A stretch of 64,000 bases of DNA from Varanus komodoensis (taxonomy: Eukaryota; Chordata; Lepidosauria; Squamata; Varanidae), in NCBI RefSeq assembly GCF_004798865.1, contig NW_025336346.1, forward strand, positions 3,128,176-3,192,175, given 5' to 3'. The position numbers and the translations under genes were made by a program. The notes beneath the pieces were generated by a model, which did no database searches, was not told the DNA's origin, and saw nothing but the letters and a program-made list of their open reading frames with translations. Below are positions 1 through 12,400 of the stretch, in pieces. The first letter of the stretch is position 1; every line of letters begins with the position of its first letter.

Positions 1-68
1 GTCCACTGAACCTGTTTTGCTTTGTTTCCTGCCAAGACCATGGGTCTTCCAAGGACATCCAGATATTC
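1..68 (-). CDS. CACNA2D2: CACNA2D2 exon after the vWA domain (partial, runs off left edge)
   Basis: The minus strand reads [14 protein letters not shown] followed by NKAKQVQW, up to the window edge. A pyrimidine-rich tract ending in CTGCAG lies just upstream on the minus strand (69-74 on the plus strand), so the acceptor is clear and the exon opens in phase 0, matching the end of the preceding exon. This segment follows the vWA domain and leads into the first Cache-like domain. It is among the most conserved stretches across alpha2delta-1 and -2. The remembered mammalian alpha2delta-2 has KEAKQ where this has NKAKQ, and alpha2delta-1 has DKAKQ. The donor lies outside the window, so the exon length is unknown. 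Confidence 0.93.
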
Positions 69-1766
69 CTGCAGGGAGAGGAGAGGAAGAAAGACGTATA
101 TGTACCTTCACCCTGTAGAGGAAACATGATACATAGCATGCATGCTCTGGCTTTTTCTCTCTGTCAGAGCTCCACTCGAAATAAGGAATATTTCGTCAAG
201 CTAATTCCTAGCCTGGAAAAGCATCAAAGGGTCCACTGGAGGAGAAGAGAAGGAAATGCCTGCTAGTAACAGTTCTGAATGCCAGTGGAGGTGGGAGACC
301 TCTTCTTGTGCTGTGAGAAGCAAGGGGGATGTTTTCGGTGCCCTCAGGCAGAACGCACAGAAAGCATCACAAAAGGATGGAAAAGGAGACTGGACTAGCC
401 AAGACGCTGCCATGATGAGATCGGTGCCCCATATTGTGTTTTATGCCTGGGTGAGTGTATTGCTTACTGTTGCTTGTCAGCCCTGCTTTCCCGTGCCCAG
501 CGCAGCACAAGGACGGCAAGGCAATCTTTGCTGCAAAGAAGGGGATCTTCTGTTTCACAAGGAAAAAAATGCATGGAAAAAATGAATCCTGCCATGGGGC
601 TTGCAAAGTTCTCAACAGACCCAGGGAAGAGGCACATACAGCACACCTTTGCATAACATTTGCTTGTGCTGGTTTATATGGCCAGGAACACATTTAGGGA
701 AGCTTTCAGAGAGCCCCCTGCCCAACTCTGTTCTTGCAGGGAACCAACAAGATCGCACTCTCGTCATCTTTCTCCTGACCAACTGTACAAACTGAAACTC
801 ATCCAAGAAAACCTGGGCCATGCTGTGCCCAAACCTGTCCTCAGTCAACTGTTGCAGCACTGGAGCCTGAGTCCCAGCAGCTGAGAGGTTTTTTTTTATC
901 ATGGAAGTGCTTAGCAAATATATTACAGTGGGCCTTGGATAGGTCTAGGAGGTCTTTGGGGCCAGCTTGTAATAGACCCTGGATTACCCTAAAAAGCTGC
1001 CCTTGGGTGGCAAATAGAAGACTGAACAAAGGCAATGAGATCCTGCCCCAAAGTGTGCCTGATTCTGGGTACATACCAGGGTTTGATTGCCTCCACTAGG
1101 AGTTTTTCTTCATCTAAGCTGCCTTCTGCTTTCTTTCTGCACTCTCAGCTCTGAGGAACACCATGGAGCCTTACGAGCTCTGCTACTGTGAGGGCTCTCC
1201 AGAGTGGCTGTGCCACCTGTGCGGGTCATCGCCATGTTCCACAGATCAGCCAGGGCTTCCACAGGAGTGCCCGTCACCACCAGCTACAAGTGTCCCTAAA
1301 GCCATCTGGAGACTGCCCAGATCCATTCGTCTCTGGGAATGGGCCAACTTAATGGGGCTTCTGCCCTTGTAGAGGTGAAAAACTGCCATCAGTCTAGATC
1401 CCAGGAGGTGGTGATCTGACCACATCAAAGGTATGGGTGTCTCAGCTGCCAAACACCAAACCACTTGCTGACCCCGCACGTTGTCAAACAGCATCTATTT
1501 AGAGAAGGTAAACTAACTGATATGCCACACAAAGTACTCTACTCGAATCCATCCCTTTCAATTGATTTACTCCCTGCCCTATTAAATTATTCTTCAGATC
1601 TTCCTAATCCATGTATTTATCACTCAGTTAATTCAGGATGATCCCAAATTCAATCTCCTTTCCCTTCATTCCTCCCACGCATCTGCTGAAAGCTCAAGAG
1701 CCACCTGCCTGCTTCTTTCGCCTGTTATAATTCCCAGCTGATGCTGACTTGTAGCAGTGTAAGACA

Positions 1767-1769
1767 AAA

Positions 1770-1808
<39 letters not shown>
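1767..1808. repeat. (AAAT)n microsatellite
   Basis: About ten AAAT units follow the sequence gtgtaagac. Such tails often mark the 3' end of an old plus-strand LINE or SINE, but the flank here is too diverged to name the parent. Confidence 0.9.
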
Positions 1809-2063
1809 GATCTGTTGCTCATTCAGCTAGGTGCATTATGAAAGACCTCTGGAACTCATCCTACATAGGTCCACCCCGGCAAAGCCTCTGAGATCCAACC
1901 AGATCGCTCACACTTCCTGCTCTTCCCAAAAATGAAGTGGCCTTTTCAAATGCTCCATTTGAACACCCTTGCCTTTTGTTTGTTTGTTCACTGTTCAACT
2001 GGAACGCCCCAAAAAGCCCAATTAACCTGCTGCTGTTCCTCCAATCCTGTTTCCTCTTATCCC

Positions 2064-2069
<6 letters not shown>

Positions 2070-2113
<44 letters not shown>
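2070..2113. repeat. (CA)n microsatellite
   Basis: A pure run of about 22 CA units. It produces spurious HTHTHT/VCVCVC open frames on both strands. Confidence 0.97.
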
Positions 2114-2116
<3 letters not shown>

Positions 2117-3460
2117 TGAAACTGGAAGGACAATAGAGAGGCCCAGTCTCTCCTCTGCTCTACAGGCAGACAAGGGCCTGGTGGATTTTGGGTATGAGCC
2201 TCTGTTTGAAGAGGGATGGGCCCAATTTGTGAGGCTGGGCTGCTTACTCAAGAGGTGTCTGCGTTCTGAGTTCCATGCTCTGAAATATTCATTCCGCTCA
2301 CCCAACATTTATCTCTAGATTTACAAGACTAGGTTAAAAACCATCTATTTTCAGCTACTAAAATGTTTCTCAAGTTGGCCAGGGCTAAACTCTTGAAAGT
2401 AGAACACTACAAAAAAGAAAATGCCAAATGGACAGGACCGAGCGGCTCATTTCCAGGGAACTTCCTTCTGCATTAACACACACACACTCAGAGTGTGAAG
2501 CTCTGTAGCCTGGGAAAAAAAACCTCATATGAAGTTGCAGATGAAAAGAAAGACTTCCCTATAGAACAGCAGACCTGGAGTTGCAGGTCAAAAGTTACTG
2601 GATTCCTGAGAGACAGATTCTGTTGTTTTCTTCTGGGAACAAAGGACATAATTGTTGAGATTGGCTTCTGTTCAGAAAATGCAAGTCAGCTGCAAAATTG
2701 AGTCCACGAGTTAAATCCTTAAAATGGAAATAAGTCCTGGACACAAAACTCAACTGTCTCCTGGGTCATTAATGGGGACATCTGCTGTATGGAATATCAA
2801 ATAGAGCACCATCATCCACCCACTTGATAAGGATCTCTGTGCAGACAAGTTCAATCAGCAGAAGAGACGCTGTGCCACAGCTTGTGTGGTCTACTGTTTG
2901 GTAAAGTTCATGTAGTACGTCATGATGCAGACAGAAAAAGAAACAGCAAGAGTACAGAGAGAACTAGCCTCTGATGCTGGGACATAAAACATTACAGAGC
3001 TCCAAAGTTTCAATGAATCTCCCTTACGGTATCACATAAACCAGTATTATGGCAATACCCAAATTGTGGCAAAGTTATCAGCTTTGGCACCTGTGCAGGC
3101 TTCCAAAAGCAACACATATCCTGGCCTCCCCCCACCCTCCGTTTCTTTCATGCATCTCACAAAAAACACTTTAACAACCAAAGCTTTCTCAAATAATCAA
3201 GATTCTGGTTGAGCAAGATTGGGCTTCTTCGAAGAAGTTTCAAAAGGCGTGCTAAAACTTGCTGGCCCCTTTCTCAAGAATATGACCCTATTTTTGAAGT
3301 ACTTTGTATATGCAGAAAAGCGTTGGGACTTTAATATTTGACTCCTCATTTATACTACCAAAGGGGCACTTCAAATATTACAAAAATCCCACCAGGGGAA
3401 GCACATGTGTAAATGATACACATGTCCCTATAGGAATTCTCCTGTGTATAGGTTGTGAAC

Positions 3461-3905
3461 AATTTTATTTATTTATTTAATCTCTGTACTGCCCCATAAC
3501 TCAAACTCTCTGGACAGTTTACAACAATGCATCATAAAAACAAAACAATAAAATACAAACATAAAAACAAAGCAGCATTGAAATAAATTTAAAATAGCTA
3601 CAATGTACAGAAAAATTGACTCAGTAATTGGAAAAATAAAATCATTTGGGATAGCTTGTCTCCTCTACTCTTTGGGTAGCTGAGTAAAACTTTAAAGGCT
3701 TCAGCATAAAACAGCATCTTAGCCTGTTGCTGAAAAGATGACTGGTTTGGCATCTGGCGGGCCTCAGCGGGGAGGCTGTTCCTAGGATGGGGGGCCGCCA
3801 CCAAGAGAGCCCTCCTCCTTGTTGCAGCTATCCAAGCCCCCCTTGGAGTTGGCATGCAGAGAAGGCCCCAGAAGTTGAGTGTGGTGCCCAAGGGACCACT
3901 GCTGG
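3461..3905 (-). mobile_element. LINE 3' end, L2-like, minus strand
   Basis: The plus strand starts with TTTA repeats, which is the reversed A-rich tail, followed by an A-rich 3' UTR. The minus strand then reads RRALLVAAPHPRNSLPAEAR and, further on, FQQQAKMLFYAEAFK. This is the C-terminal RT tail typical of L2-like LINEs (RAFSAVAPxLWNSLP...FRRQxKTxLF), also seen at 50171 and 62405. The copy is short, 5'-truncated and clearly diverged. Confidence 0.75.
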
Positions 3906-4129
3906 GAGAGGTACTCTAACAGGGAATTGTGTGTGCATAAGTTTCACTGTGTGTGTACATGCTGGAACGCAACAGCTCACTCTGGCTTTTTCCATGCCTG
4001 TATTCTCAAGGAAGTACACCCATGTGCAGTCCTACAGGAAAACTAATCCCCACGTAGAGGTGTAGGCATTTTGTTATACTTCGAACAGTCCTCATAATCT
4101 GCACGCCAGCATTACATGGATCCACGCAA

Positions 4130-5050
4130 GGACAGAGCTACGCGACGGTCAAGCTCCCCTTGCTTCACCTCCTAATACCCAGAGCCTCGGCAGAAAGACT
4201 AAAATCACACTGCAAAAAATAAAAACAGATTAAAGTCGCGCGGGGAGGGGAGACGGGGGCCCTGAACTGAAGTGCTCTGGAACCAGCCCCCCTGGTCCCC
4301 GACCCGCTCCGGGGGGCTCCGCCGGCAACGGGGAGGGCTGCGGGCGGTGGGGGAACGAATGGCAACACCGATTCCGCGGCCGAGAGCCGCCTCTGTTGCC
4401 TGTTTGTCTTTTGTAAGCATGTTAAGGGATCGTATGTGCCAATCAGTCCTCACTGTCAGCATGAAGGAAACACGCCCTTTCCGCAAATCGATTAACCCTC
4501 CCTGCAGGTTGCCATGGTGAAATAAGGCAGGCACGAGCTCCAGCCCCGGGGCGCTCGGGGAATGTATTATTCCGGACGATTTGATACAGGAGAGGGAGAG
4601 CGAGCGAGCGAGAGATGTAAAGGGAAAACAGCATCGCAAAGGGAGCGGGGAGACGCGCAGAGTGAAGAGAGAGAAGAGGAAAGGAAAAGCCCGATAGGGA
4701 CAGAATTATTGAAATTCAGTGCAGAAGGACGAGTCGGTGCGAAGGGAAACTTGCGTCACGTCCTGCAGATCACGAACTTGTGGCTCGGGTTTTCATGGTT
4801 CTGGGAAAACTATCTTCCCGCCGCCACTATTCTGTACCCTTGCAACGAAGGCATCGCCTGCTATTGTTGCTGTTCGAGAGGAGACGCAGCACTGTCCCCC
4901 GCAGGGCGGCCGCCACAGCCAGCGACGCAGAAAAATTCCTGCAGAGGCCCTTCTTGGGCAGGGAAGCTGCCCTTCGGCCGTGTCGGCCGATATTCCGACG
5001 AGCCCAGAATGGTCAATGCGGAACTGCAGTGGCTCTCCGGGGCTTTAGGA
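4130..5050. promoter_or_regulatory. Intronic CpG island-like block, candidate promoter or enhancer
   Basis: By eye this stretch holds roughly fifty or more CpG dinucleotides in about 0.9 kb, whereas the flanking intron is strongly CpG-poor. It includes runs such as gtcgcgcggggagg (about 4235), ccgcggccgagagccgcc (about 4375), gagcgagcgagcg (about 4600), gcggccgcc (about 4905) and cggccgtgtcggccg (about 4976). A ttgcgtcacgtcc sequence near 4751 resembles an ATF/CREB-type site, and gtattattccgg lies near 4564. No exon or start codon in a recognisable protein is associated with it. It could be an internal promoter, an antisense or lncRNA promoter, or a poised regulatory island. Its strand and activity cannot be read from sequence. 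Confidence 0.55.
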
Positions 5051-5054
5051 CTGC

Positions 5055-5125
5055 TGCTGCCATTGGCCCCTAGCTCTACCTAGGACCTTCCACATGCAAG
5101 ACATGTGCAGCACGAGTGAGCTACA
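5055..5125 (-). repeat. tRNA-derived SINE fragment (type 2), minus strand
   Basis: The plus strand reads taggaccttccacatgcaag, then gagtgagctacagcacctcc. Reversed, this is a tRNA-like head (GTAGCTCA...GCATGT...GAAGGTCC). The copy at 35490-35652 shows the same tract (ggccttctgtatgtcatgca ... ctctgccactgagctgcag). Only the tRNA-related end survives here. Confidence 0.55.
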
Positions 5126-7479
5126 GCACCTCCCTAGATTACCTGTAGCATGACGCATGTGTAAAAATATATATATGGATATGTTTTTATCTCAACCTTC
5201 AACTCAGGAATTCAGGAAAATGCACTCAGTTTTCTCATCATCTTCACCTTCATGCAAGGTAGACGCAGCTGACCAGGAGACGGGTCATTGAGCTCCAGGG
5301 TCGAGTGGGGCCTGAACAGAGGTTTTTCTGGAACTGTATCAAAGGAGAAGCTGGGGTGGGATATGGGGTGCTCTTAATGAGCAAGTCACAGCCATGCAAC
5401 TTTTGTGTGTGTCTGTGGAGGGGGGGGTGAGTGGTGATGCACACAGTGACCAGGTTTGCATGGCTTGCAAGCCTGAATGGTTTCCGTGACTCCATTTTTT
5501 CCTCTCAGTCTATTGGTCAGATGGTTCCCATGCAAATACACTTCCAACCCTCCTTGCTGTCTCACCATGCCTCTTACCAATCCCCCTGAGCAAAAGCCCT
5601 TCTTCACTGCATTGTCCTCTTATTATCCTCTGCTACCTTTTCTTGATTGGTCCACTGAGCTTTTGAGGTGGGTTCTTCCTCTTTCCCCTTTTGATGGTAC
5701 ATTCATCTCTTTAAAGGTTCCTAGCCAAGCCAGCCCCCAGAGGTTTTTTTAATGCTACAATAAACAGTTTTGTTGTGATTTCTCCCTTCACTTTTTACAC
5801 ATTTATCCATTTTCACCTTATGGCATAACATCAACAGGGTGATAGGCAGAGCACTCAGCCAATAGGAATGCAGTGAGTGTTGACATATGTGTTGCTAGGA
5901 GACTGTGAGCAGAAGAGATGGGATGCTTCCCGAGCCAGCTTCAGGTTTCTTGCTATCACTACTCTGAATATCACTTGCAAATAGAATCTAAAGGTACTCC
6001 TGGAAAGATGGTTCTTACAGAAAATACATAATTACACTTCCACTTTTGACGTGGACAGTGACTTATAGGGCAGCTCAATACACGTACACTAAACATAGTG
6101 AGCACCATGTTTGTTTTCTGGGTTTTTTAAAAATATTACAATAACAGATTTCTAATTAAATGAATAGAGTGTGGTAGCATTACATCCATGCTAAGTGTGT
6201 GTATCCATATATGTATGCATGAATGTATATCTCCACCTATCATATCTGATGGTGGGAAAACCCATTTCCATTTACCTTCATTTGAGCAAGATGGTTCATG
6301 GAAGTGATTTGATTTGCTGTTCCTCAGGACTGAACAGCAACACTAGAGACTTTTCTACATGTGGACACTGTGTCACTTTTCTGTCTTTCTAAAAGCCTTT
6401 GGACTTTCCCAGGTTTGAAAGAAAGATGATGGAAGCAGCACAGTGAAAACACGGGAGGACTACAGATGGATGATGAAACTCGGTGGGCTGCCGCCTCCAG
6501 TGAAATGTGAATCAAAGAACCATGGTGGCTCCACAGTATAGCCTTGCCTAGAAGCAGCTGAAGTCCTTGCAATCTCCTACCAGTCCTATCACACCTATGC
6601 TTTTAGTCCATCGGGAAATTGATCTATCTTGAAAATAAACACACTGTGGACAGAAGTATTCATTCCAGTTTTTACACAAAGAACTTTGCAAAAACTGGAG
6701 TAAAACTCGCTGTCAAAAGAAATACGTGGCGGTATGAAAGGCTTGGGCATGTTGGTGTGCCTGAGAGTCTGGTTTCCTCGGGCACATCCTGAGTATTGCG
6801 TTATTCGAGGCAGACAAGTACATGCACACAGCCTTTAGAACATACTTGATAGCAGGAGCAAATGAGGCCAATAACTCAACATCTGGCACGGCTGCATGGC
6901 AGCTTTGTTTTACTACGCTAATTTCTACACTCTAGCAAATGCATCAGATCTGGGATATGAGCGGCTCCATTACTCTGCCTGATCTATTCCCTCCAAGACC
7001 TCAGGCAGATGAAATCTGACGTTTCTGATGACAGGCAGTTTAATCATAGGTTCCCATAATTGGACTAGAGACTTAAGGCAGCTGAGAGTCCAGTTAAAGT
7101 GTGATTATTTGATGGGTGTGCTTGTTGTCTTGTTTGTGCATCAGTGAAAGACACACAATGGCCGCTTGCTGATGCGAGGGGGCCTCCGAAAAACCATCTC
7201 TATCTCTGCCATAGTCTGTCTTTGGGCAAATCCTAATAGTTGTTAAAGGTGGTAGGAATTAAGCAATAAATATTGTACATTAAAATGGTCACAATTAGCT
7301 ATCAGTGGATGAAATATTTCCAAAATGGTGTAGACTGATTTACTAAACCTGCCAGAACTTTGGTTGGCATGTTAGCACTGTTTCTTTAAAAAAACAAAAA
7401 CAAGGACAGTCCTAGGCTTTACCTGTTTTCCTATCAGGTGGATCCACCTATAGTTAAGGAAATACAACAGGCATCTTCA

Positions 7480-7555
7480 GTGCCATTCTTCTTGGTAGAA
7501 AGGCAGAGTACAAATCAATCAATCAATCAGTCTGTCTGTCAGTCAGTCAAAACCC
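7480..7555 (+). repeat. LINE 3' terminus with (AATC)n tail
   Basis: The text cttggtagaaaggcagagta followed by caaatcaatcaatcaatcag matches the usual LINE 3' ending (gaaaggcgg-ATATAAAT plus 4-bp repeats). It then passes into TCTG/TCAG repeats. No coding part is left. Confidence 0.5.
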
Positions 7556-9284
7556 TCATTATCAATTGAAAAGGATATCAGGTTTGTATCCCTAATCCTC
7601 AGACAACAACAGGGTAGGCTGATTTTTGCCAGGGTGTCCAGACTTTCTTCTTAAGAATGCCAAGCTGCAATTCCCAGGACTCCTAGATGGAACACTGTGC
7701 CATGGTCTTGTGTGAGATTACTTGGAAGCAAGTCCTTTTGAATGAGGGAGAGGGGCATAGCTAGGTGAACTACTTGTTCATAAGAATGCTACTAGAGCAG
7801 GACTAGAATTCAGCCCTCTTGAACAGTAACTCAACTCCTACCTACATTCTTTTATGCCCTTCTACCTGATACCTGAAGGGACGTGGCAGGACACCTAAAC
7901 AACCAGCTTACGCCTCTGGCAAGAGTAAACTATCCCCTGCCTGACCACCCACTGGGTACCCACTCAAGAAGAGGGAAAGGGGTGACAGAGAAATGAGGGG
8001 AGAGTATGGTGGTCCCACCCACCCACCCATGCCCTCAGTCGCAACTACTTTTTGCATGCAGCCGCCAACAAATCACACCCAAGAGAATGTGGCCTTGGAC
8101 AGAAAAACGGGTTCCCCCACATCCCTGTTCTAGGCCTTCAGGAGCACCACTGTGTAGGCTGGGATTTACAGAGGCTTTTGGATTTTTGTGCATTCATAGT
8201 ATACCAACGCACAGCGATGTTTCAGCCTTCGCAAACAAGCTGTTATGTTGAATGTTTTGTCCTTCTTTGTTTTGAAAGCAGCTGAAGCCTTTCTGGGGAT
8301 AGGTCATTCAGTATCCATCCTTTTTGTTAATTAACTTGGATTTTTAAAATGCCATCTGTTTTTTGTTCTATAGCGCTCCATGAGTGTTTATGTTAACAAA
8401 GGGGCTGGTGGTGGGATGAAAGGAAAACAAAAGCTGTTCACTGGATTTTTAACTGGTCAGTTCTGAAGAGCTACAGTTCTCCATGTTCAGTCAGAGAAGG
8501 CTTTATGGGGCCTGCCTGGCCCTGTGGAGAGATGGGCAAGCTCTTAAAGGGGCTGCCGAATGGAAGAGGGCAGTGTGCCACCAAGTGCAATAGGAATCAG
8601 CCAGCCAGTCTGCTGCTGTTTCCTGCAGGAACCTTAGAAGATGGCTGCGGGGTGAGAAGGGAATGGCCATGCTGGCCCAGCGGGACTCCTATTACAGGTC
8701 TCTAGGAGGTGCTCCCACCAAGGGGCAGCAGATGTTCCTCGCAGGGGGAAAGTTTTATTAGAATGCGCTCCATATGTACCACTGTACATATAATTATCTA
8801 CAGTGCCCTGCAGCTCCCCATACTTCTCTCTTCTCATTCCAAAGATGCTTTCATCTTTAAACAGAGCAATATGCAGGCAGGGAAAGAACTGAAGAGGATG
8901 GTGGTTCAAAGCTGCAGAAAGGCACATTCCCTGGCTGATTCAGGAGTGACTGAGTCTCTGCCCAGGCATGTGGCTGAAGTCAATGAGGGTTGCAAACACC
9001 CATGTTTCTGTGCGTCCTCATATACCTTTTTGCATGCACACATATAACCATGTCATTTAACTTGCACACAGACATGTTCACATCCATCTACAAGAGCATG
9101 CCAGTATGAGAGTAGGCATTCATAGGGAAGCAAATGAGTTCATGTATACATTAAAATAGTTCAACGCTGAAGACAGATACCCTCATGAAATAATAAATGA
9201 GCACCCATACAAAAAATATGCTAATACATGGGGTTATATCAATGTGTCCAGGCAGTTAAGAGATCCATGCAGGTGACATCTTGA

Positions 9285-9460
9285 CTGGTTTCACACAAAA
9301 TAACAAGCCACCATGGTTTTTTAAAATCATTGCTCCTCTGTCATGTCATCTGACCCCAGGAGTGTTATTTCACCATGGTTTGTTTTATCCATGAAAACCA
9401 TGACAGGAAACAATGATCTGTTGCATGGTTTCGGTTTACCACAATGTTTCTTGGGATGTC
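9285..9460. repeat. Uncharacterised repeat with CCATGGTTT motifs
   Basis: The motif occurs as ccaccatggtttttt, caccatggtttgtt, aaaaccatga and gcatggtttcgg, so it appears in both orientations. Similar words occur near 36955 (caccatggctaattgtgtga). It resembles a small MITE-like family, but no boundaries or target duplication were identified. Confidence 0.35.
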
Positions 9461-12400
9461 GGAATCCAGGAGCATAGTTTTATCATACGTGGTACTGAAA
9501 TACACACAGCAGCAGGAGAAACGGGCCTCTCCATTCATCCAGTCTCTACGACCCATGTCTGCCTAGGAACTACGTGTTGTGTTTGCTTTGCTCCTACAGG
9601 CTCTGCAGGGTCCCCATTCCCCTCCAGCTGTTCTGTTTTTGTCCTGATTTCTGCCTGTTGTCTTCTAGCTGCAGAGAATCATGCAGCAGTGGCCTGTAGA
9701 ACAACCTTGGAATTGGGCTCTTCCTTTATCGCTGTTTTCCCACTGCAGTTTTCTAGGATTCCACCTTTTTTGGTTTCTTGCAATGGATTTTAATGGAGCA
9801 GCATTGCCCTGCTGTCTTTAATGTGAACAGTTTCCGACTGAGTTTAGATGGCCTGCACACTGCACATTAAAAATCACCCTGTCCTAACTTCTCCCTTCAT
9901 CAATACTACACCTCAAGAATATAAACTCATCCTGTCAGCAGGTCCCCCGCCCTCTGCTGAATCCACTGCACTGGTTCCCCAAAGCCCCCTTTGCGGCATT
10001 TTCTGGGATCTGTTGAGGCTTGTTGGTACTTGAAGGCCATGCCCCATAGAACAGCTTTGACCTTTCCTTACAGTTCTTTCCACTCTGTCATGCACAATGG
10101 ACACTGGAGAGGATGCTAATATTAATTCCCTGCCAACCCATTCCTCCCAAGCCTCTGCTCGCTCTAAAGCTGTCTCTCTGCCATCCTTACTTTCTGAAAC
10201 TGCATCTGCTAGAAAGAAGCAGTCCCATCACAGTGTCTGTTCCCATGTTCGGACTGAAAAAGAACTGGGTGCATTTATCAGTCTGTAGGCTAGTTGAGAG
10301 GCTCAGGAATACCCGAAGTCCATGTGGCATGGTGATCTTTTTCCATGGCTTTTAAAAATGGGGCTTCTCTCGTGCTTTCTTGGTGCAAGGATAAACTTCA
10401 CACCCTCAAGAAGGGCAAAGAAGTCACTGCTCACGACAAGCAAGCTGCACCCCACCCCGCAAACCGTGCTACTCTTTGACAAACTGGCACGTATGCTGCT
10501 TAATCACAGGGACATGATAGCAGGTTACATGCTGGACATGGGATAGCTGGACATGGGATTGCTCCATCCCACCCTCAGAGAATCCATCTTTGCCCCATTC
10601 TCCACCCAGAGCCATCATCTCTCACTCAAGCCAGGCAGAGCCATGTCCTGCTAGGGCAAGCGCAGTGAGCACTGCTCTGAAGTGCAGCGCGCTGCCTGCC
10701 ACCATCGCCAGCCCATCTGATGTGCCCCCATCCAAGAGGACCTGTCGCCTTGGCGCTTTGGGGGAACACCAGTCTGCCAGCCCATCCGCGGCTCCGCAGC
10801 TAGCAACCTGCTCCACTTGAGCAACTGGTTCTCCCATTGCTTATTCCTCCAGCACGAGCAGGCCTAGCTACACCTACATTGCCTCCGCAATGAGGCCTGG
10901 AGGGGCAGCACAGGGCCAGAAGGGGCTCCTTGAGGGGGGATGTGGGTGCTGTCTGAAGAGCAACATGATCCACTTTTCCCAGGTCTGAGCTGGAGGTTGA
11001 ACAGGAAGGCATGGGCATCGCATGCCAGGCAGAAGAGCCTTGGAGAAGTGCCCTCAGAAGAGCCTCCTCTCACAAAGGCCTGGTGTGCCACACTTGTGTG
11101 GAACAAACAAACTAGAGATGGAGCGCTGGCCAGAGATCTCGTCACAGTGACCGAAATTGCAGGAGGAAGAACTTTTGAAGCCTTCTGGCACGTGAATGAA
11201 CTGGAAAGCCAAAGATGAGCCACTAAGCAAGTGGCAACATGTCCAGCAGCATGTGTGCCTCTGCAAAGAGATGGCACGTCCACCTCCAATGCCATATATA
11301 TGGCCCAAACTGAGGGAAGAAGCCAGCAGGCGGATGTCACTTGAATGCCCACAGCACCATTTCAACATGCCCGTCCTGCTGCTCCAGCACAGGCCCCATT
11401 CCAGCCAATGGGCCACCGCACTTGCCAGCTCCACTGCTCCCACTGGTGCTGGGCACTGGCCCCTCACTGATCCGAAATCCCAGGCCCGCCACCAGCTCCC
11501 ACAGCAGCTCATCCCTGGACCACTGGTTGCCCCTCAGAGCTGTTTGGAAAGTTCTGCGCTTCTTCTTGCGGAAGCACCAGTGGGTGAGGAAGAAGATGTT
11601 TCTAGTACCAAGAGGAACCAGAAGTGCAGGTACCCATCCTGTGTGAGCCTGTGGGTGGCCAAGGAGGATCCTTGCCCTCCCAAAAAAACCTCTAGGAACC
11701 CATAGCGGGCCACCACATCGACCTCTCCTCAACCAGTCTTCACCTGCCTTCCGACTGCTCGCTCAGTGCTCTCTATTTGTCGATGCAGACGGCAAGCATC
11801 GTTCTTGTCTCTCCCACGTTTTGAAGCCATCTCTCTCCGTGAACTGGCAACCATCTATCTTTCCTTGGTTCTGAACATACAGAGTATAAGCAGTGTGGGA
11901 AATGCCTCTCTGCCATTCCTCTCTAGCAGTGACCGTGGAGCTGTCATCTCCCCTCGTAAGAGAAAGATCAGAAGATGGAAAATGAAATTGACATGTATGT
12001 GGCATAACGGGAGCTGCAGGGGTGGGAGTGGCTTTTACTGTAATCTTTCTGTTAGTGAGTTTCCTCTGAGTATTTTCCCATTGCTGTTCTTCTCTCCCAC
12101 TCCTCTCTTATCCTCTTTAGTACCCCAATATGCCTCCTTCAGCATAGATACCTGCTTCTCTGTAGGTATTTTTTCAGAGAGAAAGAATGGTCTTGGTCTA
12201 TGAGTCACGATTTACTCTCTGTTTCTCATCTCCTGAACAAAATGCGTATCACCAGCTGGTCTCTCTCTCCCCTTTTCCTAGAGGCGAAAAGACTGCTGTT
12301 AGGCCAACCTTGGCTGGCCAATAAAAGGTTGGCTTTGCGATACACAGTACGTAGGTAATATAAATGTTAGCAAAAGGCATCCATCAAGTTAAGGAGCCAA

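Noticed and set aside
1932-2318. HTHTHT-containing open frames at (CA)n tracts
   Set aside because: They are translations of dinucleotide repeats, not proteins.
10590-11720. GC-rich region open in several frames on both strands, suspected domesticated transposase
   Set aside because: No transposase, SANT or zinc-finger motif could be found in any frame. The open frames follow from the base composition.
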